Origin: DASPKM01 sp036402175
GTDB taxonomy: Bacteria > Bacteroidota > Bacteroidia > Chitinophagales > Chitinophagaceae
DNA: 28,474 bases
Assembly (NCBI GenBank): GCA_036402175.1
Contig: DASWTK010000144.1
Span: 1-28,474, forward strand
Direction: 5' to 3'
The position numbers were made by a program, and so were the translations under genes. Positions 17,550 through 23,927 of the stretch are shown one piece after another (positions within the stretch are counted from its first letter, which is position 1; every line of letters starts with the position of its first letter). The notes beneath the pieces are model-generated. The model was not told where the DNA came from and ran no database searches. It saw only the letters and a program-made list of their open reading frames with translations.

Positions 17550-18767
17550 ATGTTGCAATTACCTGTTTATTTAGATCATAACGCCACAACTCCCTGCGAC
17601 CCAAGAGTTGTTGAGGCGATGGTACCATATTTCACACAGAATTTTGGAAACGCGGCCAGCAGAAACCATCCGTTTGGCTGGCAGGCAGAAGAAGCGGTTG
17701 ATTATGCCCGTGAGCAGGTGGCTCAACTGATCGGCGCGGATCCTAAAGAGATCATTTTTACTTCCGGAGCTACAGAAAGCGACAACCTGGCCATCAAGGG
17801 TGTATTTGAAATGTATGCAACCAAAGGAAATCATATCATAACCTGTACAACTGAACACAAGGCAGTACTGGATACCTGCAAGCATATTGAGAAAGAAGGT
17901 GGAGAAGTAACCTATCTGCCTGTCAATGCAGAGGGAATGATTGATCTCGCGCAACTGGAAGCGGCGATGAGACCGACAACAATTCTCGTTGCGATCATGT
18001 ATGCGAATAATGAGATCGGTACGGTTCATCCGATCCGGGAGATCAGCGCCATTGCGAAAAAACACGGAGCGCTTTTCTTCACCGACGCAACCCAGGCAGT
18101 TGGTAAAATACCAGTTGATGTCAATAAAGATGGCATCGACCTGCTGGCAATGACCGCGCACAAGATGTATGGTCCAAAGGGTATAGGCGCGCTTTATGTG
18201 AGGCGCAGAGGCCCAAGGGTAAAAGTTACCGCGCAAATGGACGGCGGTGGTCACGAGCGTGGAATGAGAAGCGGAACACTGAATGTTCCCGGCATTGTTG
18301 GATTTGGCAAAGCATGTGAACTTGCCCGCCTCGAAATGGATCAGGACGCGGCCCGTCTTGGTAAAATGCGCGACAGGCTCGAAAGAGAATTAATGAAAGT
18401 GGAAGAAGCATATGTGAACGGCGATCGTCAGCACCGCCTGCCACATGTTACCAATATCTCATTTAAATATGTTGAAGGCGAAGGACTGCTGATGGGCTTT
18501 AATAAAAACATCGCACTTTCATCAGGTTCCGCCTGTACATCAGCTTCACTGGAACCCAGCTATGTGCTGAAGGCTTTGGGATTGGGAGACGATCTGGCAC
18601 ACAGTTCGCTGCGTTTCGGATTGGGAAGGTTCACTACCGACGAGCAGATCGATTATACGATCGAGCAGGTTACCAATACGGTGAACAGGTTGAGGGAAAT
18701 GAGCCCGTTATGGGAAATGTACAAGGAAGGCATTGATATGAGCAAGATCGAATGGCAGGCACATTAA
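17550..18767 (+). CDS. iscS: cysteine desulfurase
   Basis: A 405-residue PLP enzyme that removes sulfur from cysteine and passes it to IscU. It opens YLDHNATTPCDPRV. The PLP lysine is Lys205 in TAHKMYGPKGIGALY, and the persulfide-carrying cysteine is Cys329 in SSGSACTSASLEPSYVL; these almost match E. coli IscS numbering (206 and 328). The long active-site loop and length place it in the IscS (group I) class, not SufS. It is the first gene of a tight operon with iscU (25 bp) and iscA (12 bp further). Confidence 0.97.
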   Translation: MLQLPVYLDHNATTPCDPRVVEAMVPYFTQNFGNAASRNHPFGWQAEEAVDYAREQVAQLIGADPKEIIFTSGATESDNLAIKGVFEMYATKGNHIITCTTEHKAVLDTCKHIEKEGGEVTYLPVNAEGMIDLAQLEAAMRPTTILVAIMYANNEIGTVHPIREISAIAKKHGALFFTDATQAVGKIPVDVNKDGIDLLAMTAHKMYGPKGIGALYVRRRGPRVKVTAQMDGGGHERGMRSGTLNVPGIVGFGKACELARLEMDQDAARLGKMRDRLERELMKVEEAYVNGDRQHRLPHVTNISFKYVEGEGLLMGFNKNIALSSGSACTSASLEPSYVLKALGLGDDLAHSSLRFGLGRFTTDEQIDYTIEQVTNTVNRLREMSPLWEMYKEGIDMSKIEWQAH

Positions 18768-18792
18768 TTTTTTAAACTATCAAATTATTACC

Positions 18793-19209
18793 ATGGCATA
18801 CTCAGAAAAAGTTATTGATCATTATACCCATCCGAAAAATGTGGGAACGCTTGATAAGAGCAAAAAAAATGTAGGCACAGGATTGGTTGGTGCACCGGAG
18901 TGTGGCGACGTAATGCGTTTGCAGATTGAAGTAGACGATGAAGGCAAGATTACTGATGCAAAATTCAAAACCTTTGGATGCGGATCGGCAATTGCTTCAT
19001 CATCACTGGCAACTGAATGGCTGAAAGGAAAAACGGTTGACCAGGCATTGACGATTGATAACATGGATATCGTGGAAGAATTACACCTTCCTCCCGTTAA
19101 GATCCACTGCTCTGTACTTGCGGAAGACGCTATCAAAGCAGCTATCAACGATTATCGTAAAAAGAATGGTCTTGAAGAGATCAAGTTTGAAGAAAGGGTT
19201 GTTCACTAA
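18793..19209 (+). CDS. iscU: iron-sulfur cluster scaffold protein IscU
   Basis: A 138-residue scaffold on which [2Fe-2S] clusters are built before transfer. All key residues are present: Cys37 and Asp39 in APECGD, Cys63 in FGCGSA, and His105-Cys106 in KIHCSVLAEDA. The LPPVK motif (99-103), recognised by the HscA chaperone in organisms that have it, is intact. The C-terminus runs about ten residues beyond the E. coli protein. It sits between iscS and iscA. Confidence 0.97.
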   Translation: MAYSEKVIDHYTHPKNVGTLDKSKKNVGTGLVGAPECGDVMRLQIEVDDEGKITDAKFKTFGCGSAIASSSLATEWLKGKTVDQALTIDNMDIVEELHLPPVKIHCSVLAEDAIKAAINDYRKKNGLEEIKFEERVVH

Positions 19210-19221
19210 CCTTTATCAGGT

Positions 19222-19575
19222 ATGAATGTAGCAATGGACAATGCCATATTGGTAAGCGATAAGGCAAAGGAGAAAATACAGAAGTTGATGTCAGACGCCG
19301 GCATAGCCGACGATCCCGCGTATTTTGTAAGGGTAAGCGTGGTGGGTGGCGGTTGCTCAGGATTAAGTTATAAGCTTGACTTCGATAATGAGCAGAAAGC
19401 TATGGACCAGGTGTTTGAAGATAACGGCGTGAAAGTGGTAACGGATCTTAAGAGCTTTCTTTACCTGGTTAACACCATGCTGGATTTTTCAGATGGATTA
19501 AATGGAAAGGGTTTTTATTTCAACAACCCTAATGCGAGCCGCACCTGCGGATGCGGAGAAAGTTTTGCGGTCTAG
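19222..19575 (+). CDS. iscA: iron-sulfur cluster carrier of the IscA/HesB family
   Basis: A 117-residue A-type carrier. The three ligand cysteines are Cys45 (GGGCSGLSY), Cys109 and Cys111 (RTCGCGESF). It accepts clusters from IscU or binds iron and delivers clusters to target proteins. The start given is the first ATG; a second in-frame Met (residue 5) is also possible. Last gene of the isc operon, followed 35 bp after the stop by a strong terminator. Confidence 0.93.
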   Translation: MNVAMDNAILVSDKAKEKIQKLMSDAGIADDPAYFVRVSVVGGGCSGLSYKLDFDNEQKAMDQVFEDNGVKVVTDLKSFLYLVNTMLDFSDGLNGKGFYFNNPNASRTCGCGESFAV

Positions 19576-19610
19576 GGACTGAACTTATATATAAGATCAA
19601 CTGATTTTTT

Positions 19611-19648
19611 ATACCTTTTGTATTCCGTACAAAAGGTATTTTTATTTT
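19611..19648 (+). terminator. intrinsic terminator of the isc operon
   Basis: A 12-bp perfect stem ATACCTTTTGTA/TACAAAAGGTAT (19611-19622 with 19628-19639), a 5-nt loop and the tail TTTTATTTTAT directly after it. Confidence 0.85.
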
Positions 19649-19666
19649 ATACCTAAACCAACCGCC

Positions 19667-19972
19667 ATGTTTGTAGAGCGCAATATCTTCAATTTAAAAT
19701 TCGGCCAGGCCCGGCCTGCGATAACGATGTGGAAAGATTACCTTGAAAAAGCGCACAGGGAAGATAATAATATACATGTACGCATGCTGACCGATCTTTC
19801 TGGAAGGGGATATTCGTTGATCATTGAACAAAGCTTCAATACCTATGCGGAACTGGAACCGAGTAAATGCGCATTGGTAAACAGGAGTGACTGGAAGGAA
19901 TTTTATCAGCAGTTCATTGCATATTGTGAGAGCTCGGAGAGGACCTTATATAAATTACAATTGTCATTCTGA
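19667..19972 (+). CDS. hypothetical protein, possible dimeric alpha/beta-barrel (NIPSNAP-like)
   Basis: A 101-residue soluble protein with no signal or membrane segment. The order of elements looks like strand (FVERNIFNLKFG), helix (AITMWKDYLEKAHRE), strand (VRMLTDLS), strand (YSLIIEQSF), a linker, helix (RSDWKEFYQQFIAYCES), strand (RTLYKLQLSF). That order, with a charged helix after the first strand, suggests a ferredoxin-like dimeric alpha/beta-barrel as in NIPSNAP or antibiotic monooxygenase relatives. No catalytic residue can be named. It begins only 19 bp after the isc terminator tail and ends as the composite repeat starts. Function unknown. Confidence 0.7.
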   Translation: MFVERNIFNLKFGQARPAITMWKDYLEKAHREDNNIHVRMLTDLSGRGYSLIIEQSFNTYAELEPSKCALVNRSDWKEFYQQFIAYCESSERTLYKLQLSF

Positions 19973-19974
19973 AT

Positions 19975-20234
19975 GGATCAGCGAAGCTGATCCGCTCATT
20001 TGGAAAAAAATCCGTGTAATCCTTTAATCCAATTCAAATCCGTGATTTTTTCTCAAATAAATCACGGATTATTTATTGTTTGATTTTTATAGAAGTAGTT
20101 GTTTGGATTAAAGGATTTCACGGATTTTTTGTTTTGATATTTTGATTCTGGACAGGATCAGCGAAGCTGATCCGCTTATTCCCAATAATAATCCGTGCAA
20201 TCCCTAAATCCGTATTAAATCCGTGATAAAATAT
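19975..20234. repeat. composite intergenic repeat: two copies of an about 79-bp unit plus a nested stem
   Basis: Copy 1 (19975-20052) and copy 2 (20155-20234) each open with the 19-nt hairpin GGATCAGCGAAGCTGATCC followed by CGCT, then AATCCGTG-rich blocks. Between them, 20005-20032 and 20103-20130 form a 28-bp inverted repeat with one mismatch. It encloses a second perfect 12-bp stem (AATCCGTGATTT 20037-20048 with AAATCACGGATT 20059-20070). No coding frame is apparent. Looks like a REP/MITE-type element family. Confidence 0.85.
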
Positions 20235-20263
20235 TAATCCCCATCCCAGCAACCAATCCCTGA

Positions 20264-20291
20264 TAAAAAAATCCCGCTATAAAAGCGGGAT
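20264..20291 (-). terminator. intrinsic terminator on the minus strand
   Basis: An 8-bp perfect GC-rich stem ATCCCGCT/AGCGGGAT (20271-20278 with 20284-20291) with a 5-nt loop. On the minus strand it is followed by an uninterrupted T7 (A run at 20265-20271 of the plus strand). No T run follows on the plus strand, so the direction is clear, yet no minus-strand protein gene lies upstream of it. Confidence 0.75.
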
Positions 20292-20353
20292 CAAAATGCA
20301 GTTGGTTTCGGCTCTTGACAGATGTATATGTTTCAGGAGGTCGGGTGATCTGT
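20264..20353 (-). ncRNA. candidate small RNA of about 90 nt
   Basis: A minus-strand unit with a promoter-like pair upstream and an intrinsic terminator at its end, but no open reading frame of useful size. The predicted 5' part can fold as an 8-of-9-bp stem (20348-20356 with 20315-20323) around a loop containing CCTCCTG. The 3' part is the terminator hairpin. I do not recognise an RNA family. See findings. Confidence 0.4.
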
Positions 20354-20356
20354 TAA

Positions 20357-20387
20357 CGAATATAAGAAAATTAATATTCAACCCAAA
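20357..20387 (-). promoter_or_regulatory. predicted minus-strand promoter for the candidate small RNA
   Basis: On the minus strand TTTG (20384-20387), a 19-nt spacer and TATATTCG (20357-20364, one mismatch to TAnnTTTG) match the Bacteroidota sigma-A promoter layout. Confidence 0.45.
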
Positions 20388-20484
20388 TTTGTTTTAAACA
20401 CCTAATTAACTATCAGCTAATTAATTTTCGTATTTTGCCCCCTGATCATTCCTATTAAAAACTTCAGGTAATCTTTCATCGTTC

Positions 20485-21207
20485 ATGTGGGCAATTTGCA
20501 AAAAGGAATTAAGGCAGTTTTTCAGCAGCTTGACAGGTTATATTGCTATCGCGGTTTTTCTCCTCCTCAACGGTCTGTTCCTGTTCATTTTCCCCGATAC
20601 CAACATACTGGATTATGGATATGCCACACTTGAGCAATTTTTCGAGCAGGCACCCTGGATCTTATTATTACTGATCCCAGCCATCACCATGCGAAGCTTC
20701 GCCGACGAATTCAGGGGCGGCACTTTCGAAATACTCCGTACCCGTCCGCTCAGTCCCGCGCAGATCGTGAATGGCAAGTACGCAGGCAGCTTCACAATTG
20801 TTCTGGTAGCTATACTTCCTACATTAATATATGTATACACTGTCCAGGCGTTATCAATGCAGGGCGGGATCGACGCGGGCCGGACACTGGGATCATATAT
20901 CGGGCTGTTATTCCTGGCAGCGGTATTTACTGCGATCGGGATCTGTTGCAGCAGTTTTACCAATAATGCGGTAGTTGCATTTCTGATTGCGGCCTTTGCA
21001 TGTTTTATTATGTACAGCGGTTTCAATGCAATCAGTCGTATCCCCGCATTCGCATCGGGAGCTGATTATTATATCGAAATGCTCGGCATCGATTTCCATT
21101 ACCGCAGTGTCAGTCGTGGTGTGCTGGATACCCGTGACATTATATATTTCCTGAGCCTGATCTGGCTGTTCCTGGTAATAACAATCAGGAACATTTCGAA
21201 AAGATGA
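20485..21207 (+). CDS. gldF: gliding motility-associated ABC transporter permease GldF
   Basis: A 240-residue ABC-2-type permease with six predicted spans (near 17-36, 55-70, 99-121, 136-155, 160-180 and 218-235). The N-terminal MWAICKKELRQFFSSLTGYI and the segment FADEFRGGTFEILRTRPLSPAQIVNGKY are typical of GldF and of gut-type ABC-2 permeases. GldF partners GldG and the ATPase GldA; in Flavobacterium johnsoniae these genes are linked to gliding. No gldA is in the window. The stop overlaps the gldG start (ATGA), indicating translational coupling. Confidence 0.9.
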   Translation: MWAICKKELRQFFSSLTGYIAIAVFLLLNGLFLFIFPDTNILDYGYATLEQFFEQAPWILLLLIPAITMRSFADEFRGGTFEILRTRPLSPAQIVNGKYAGSFTIVLVAILPTLIYVYTVQALSMQGGIDAGRTLGSYIGLLFLAAVFTAIGICCSSFTNNAVVAFLIAAFACFIMYSGFNAISRIPAFASGADYYIEMLGIDFHYRSVSRGVLDTRDIIYFLSLIWLFLVITIRNISKR

Positions 21208-22934
21208 TTATGAAAAAGGTACTTGCATCGAAATACTGGTGGATCATCGTGCTGCTTCTGGTAGTGGCCATCAATTTCATTGCATCGAACATACATTTCA
21301 GGGCCGACCTAACAGAAGAAAACCGTTACACATTATCAAAGCCAACCATCAGGTTGCTGAAGCGACTGCCCGAACCCGTTAACATTACCGTCTTCCTCTC
21401 GGGCGAATTGCCGGCAGGATTCAAAAAGCTCGCGAACAGCACGGGAGAGTTGTTATCAGAATTCCAGGAATACGGTAAAAACAATATCCGTTATGAGTTT
21501 GCAAAACCAGGCGAGGGGTTGGATGATTCAGCAAAAGTTCTTTTCCTGGATTCCTTGCACCAGATGGGACTTAACCCCACCAACATCAAAGCACAGGCTA
21601 AATCAGGTGAATCGCAGGAAGAGCGACTGGTATATGCGGGCGCGCTGGTAAATAAAGGAAATCGCAGTATGGTGGTCGACCTTTTACAGGGACAGGCCGC
21701 GGGCGGACTGGATGCGCTGAATAATGCGGAAGCACTGCTTGAATACAAATTTGCGAGCGCCATTCAGAAGGTATCTACCGATTCGGTGCCTCTCGTAGGT
21801 TATCTCACCGGAAACGGGCAGCCACTTACTTATAATGTGTACGATCTGATTGAAAATACCCTGAAGAGAAATTTCGCGTTCAGCTTTTTACCGATCGACA
21901 GCGTGCCGGTGATTCCATCGGCTTTCAGCGCGCTGGTCATTGTTAAACCAACAGAAAAATTTTCAGAGTCACAGAAACTGAAACTCGACCAGTATGTAAT
22001 GAATGGCGGTAAACTGATCTGGTTCGTGGATAAGCTTTACGCGGAAATGGATAGCCTCATGCGGAGCCGCAGCGATTTTATTGCGTTTGACCGCGACCTG
22101 GGGATCGAGGACCTGCTGTTTAAATATGGTGTGCGGATCAACGCAGACCTGGTTCAGGATATTCAGAGTGAAAAAATTCCGATGGTAGTTGGCAATATGG
22201 GCAATCAACCGCAGGTTGAACTGATTGAATGGCCGTATTTTCCATTATTGTCGTCTTACAGCGGTCATGCCATTGCGAAGAACCTGAATAATGTGCTTTC
22301 TGTTTTTCCCAATTCAATCGATACAGTGAAAGCGACAGGTGTCAGGAAAACTATTTTGCTGGCTACTTCCGACATTTCAAGGATACTGAGTACGCCCGCA
22401 GTGGTTTCATTGAATACCGTTCAGACACAGGAAGATCTAAAAACGTTCAATAAGCGGCAGGTGCCTGTAGCTGTGTTGCTGGAAGGAAGTTTCAGTTCGT
22501 TGTACAGCAACCGGCTTTCTTCAGGAATGACCGATACGCTTGAGCGGATTTATGGGCAGCCATTCCGGTCATCATCTCTTGAAAACAAGATGATCGTGGT
22601 GTCAGACGCGGATATCGTGACAAATGTCGTTACTCAGAATGAAGGTCCATTACCCATGGGTATGAACCAGTTCAATAAATACCAGTATGCAAATAAAGAC
22701 TTCCTGCTTAACAGTCTCGAATACCTGATGGATCCATCGGGCATCCTGGAAACAAGGTCAAAGGATTATACATTACGGCTGCTTGACCCGGGGAAAGTGG
22801 AAGAGCAGCGCACAACCTGGCAATTCATTAACCTGGTTTTGCCCCTGTTGCTGGTTTTACTGGCTGGGTTTCTATATCAGTTCACACGCAAGCGAAAATA
22901 TCTTCACGGGCAACAGAGTACAACTCAATCTTAG
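21204..22934 (+). CDS. gldG: gliding motility-associated ABC transporter substrate-binding protein GldG
   Basis: A 576-residue protein anchored by an N-terminal span (about 8-26, YWWIIVLLLVVAINFIASNI) and a C-terminal span (about 540-559) followed by a basic tail (FTRKRKYL). Between lies a large extracytoplasmic part with RADLTEENRYTLSKPT and PVNITVFLSGELPAGFKKL near the start and a GATase/IFT52-like region (ALVIVKPTEKFSESQKLKLDQYVMNGGKLIWFVD, about 235-275). This is the GldG layout; the protein works with GldF in the membrane. The start overlaps gldF by 4 nt; a second Met three codons in is an alternative. Whether this organism glides cannot be told from these two genes. Confidence 0.9.
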   Translation: MIMKKVLASKYWWIIVLLLVVAINFIASNIHFRADLTEENRYTLSKPTIRLLKRLPEPVNITVFLSGELPAGFKKLANSTGELLSEFQEYGKNNIRYEFAKPGEGLDDSAKVLFLDSLHQMGLNPTNIKAQAKSGESQEERLVYAGALVNKGNRSMVVDLLQGQAAGGLDALNNAEALLEYKFASAIQKVSTDSVPLVGYLTGNGQPLTYNVYDLIENTLKRNFAFSFLPIDSVPVIPSAFSALVIVKPTEKFSESQKLKLDQYVMNGGKLIWFVDKLYAEMDSLMRSRSDFIAFDRDLGIEDLLFKYGVRINADLVQDIQSEKIPMVVGNMGNQPQVELIEWPYFPLLSSYSGHAIAKNLNNVLSVFPNSIDTVKATGVRKTILLATSDISRILSTPAVVSLNTVQTQEDLKTFNKRQVPVAVLLEGSFSSLYSNRLSSGMTDTLERIYGQPFRSSSLENKMIVVSDADIVTNVVTQNEGPLPMGMNQFNKYQYANKDFLLNSLEYLMDPSGILETRSKDYTLRLLDPGKVEEQRTTWQFINLVLPLLLVLLAGFLYQFTRKRKYLHGQQSTTQS

Positions 22935-22944
22935 CACTGGCTAT

Positions 22945-22952
22945 TATCTTTG
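22945..22952 (+). promoter_or_regulatory. -7 element before the TerC-family gene
   Basis: TATCTTTG is an exact TAnnTTTG match between gldG and the TerC-family start at 22971. No -33 element at proper spacing is evident. Confidence 0.4.
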
Positions 22953-22970
22953 CCATTCTAAAACGGATTA

Positions 22971-23921
22971 ATGACACAGGATCAGATCACTTATTTGGTA
23001 TTTGGAATTTTATTGGTCATAGCGCTGGCTTTCGATTTAGGGCTTCTCAGTAAATCGCATACGCATGTCACCATGCGTAAGGCGCTCTGGCAAACCGGTT
23101 TCTGGGTTTCGCTCGCCCTTGGTTTTTTTGTTTTTTTATGGATCAGGAATGGCCAGATAATGGCGCTTGAATATGTTAGCGCCTACCTGATGGAATGGAG
23201 CCTGAGCATAGATAATATTTTCGTATTCATACTCATCTTTACTTTTTTCGGGATCAAGGACGACTATTATGCCAGGGTGCTGCTGATTGGTATCCTGATG
23301 GCGATCATATTCCGTGTCATCTTTATTACCGTAGGCATTGTGATCGTAGAGCGCTTCCATTGGGTATTGTATATATTCGGCGGCGTGCTCATTTTCACCG
23401 GCATTCAGATGTTCATGGCGAAGAACAAAGAAATGATGGACCTTGAGTCGAATAAAGTTTATAAGTTATTAAAGAGGTTTCTACCGCTTACCACTGAGGA
23501 CAATGATGGCAAGATATCGCTGGTAAAAAATGGCAAAAAATATTACACCAGCATTTTTGTTGTGATCATTATGCTTGCGACTACCGACCTTGTTTTTGCG
23601 CTTGATTCCATTCCTGCAGTATTTGCCATTTCGCAACACAGGCTTGTTATTTATACATCAAACATTTTTGCGGTGCTTGGATTGCGATCACTGTTCTTTT
23701 TGCTGAAAGGAGCGGTGACCAAATTCGCGCACCTGCAACAGGGTATTGCCATAGTATTGGTTTTTATCGGCATCAAAATGCTTGTTGAATATTTTAATAT
23801 TCATGTGCCGGTATATATTTCCTTAATGGTGATCCTGGTCAGCATCGCGGCATCCATCGTTTATTCAATCAGCGTTGCCAGCAGGGACAAGGGCGATGAT
23901 GTAACAGAGCCCATCAGCTAA
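22971..23921 (+). CDS. TerC/Alx family integral membrane protein
   Basis: A 316-residue membrane protein with about nine hydrophobic segments. It carries the two family signatures: EWSLSIDNIFVFILIF (75-90) and TTDLVFALDSIPAVFAI (204-220), which hold the acidic residues thought to bind metal. A hydrophilic cytoplasmic loop lies at about 150-190. Relatives include E. coli Alx, implicated in manganese export, and tellurite-resistance TerC; there is no tellurite gene cluster here, so metal homeostasis is the more likely role. No manganese riboswitch is visible in the short 36-bp leader. The murF-alr gene begins 6 bp after its stop. Confidence 0.92.
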   Translation: MTQDQITYLVFGILLVIALAFDLGLLSKSHTHVTMRKALWQTGFWVSLALGFFVFLWIRNGQIMALEYVSAYLMEWSLSIDNIFVFILIFTFFGIKDDYYARVLLIGILMAIIFRVIFITVGIVIVERFHWVLYIFGGVLIFTGIQMFMAKNKEMMDLESNKVYKLLKRFLPLTTEDNDGKISLVKNGKKYYTSIFVVIIMLATTDLVFALDSIPAVFAISQHRLVIYTSNIFAVLGLRSLFFLLKGAVTKFAHLQQGIAIVLVFIGIKMLVEYFNIHVPVYISLMVILVSIAASIVYSISVASRDKGDDVTEPIS

Positions 23922-23927
23922 AATATT

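Noticed and set aside
17571..18254. A 227-codon open frame on the minus strand inside iscS
   Set aside because: It lies wholly antisense to a clear cysteine desulfurase, shows no recognisable domain, and its composition is that expected from the complement of iscS codons.
20271..20291. Terminator for plus-strand genes before gldF
   Set aside because: The T run is present only on the minus-strand side, so it would not stop plus-strand transcription efficiently.
22935..22970. Manganese (yybP-ykoY) riboswitch ahead of the TerC-family gene
   Set aside because: The leader is only 36 bp, too short for that riboswitch, and shows no matching fold.
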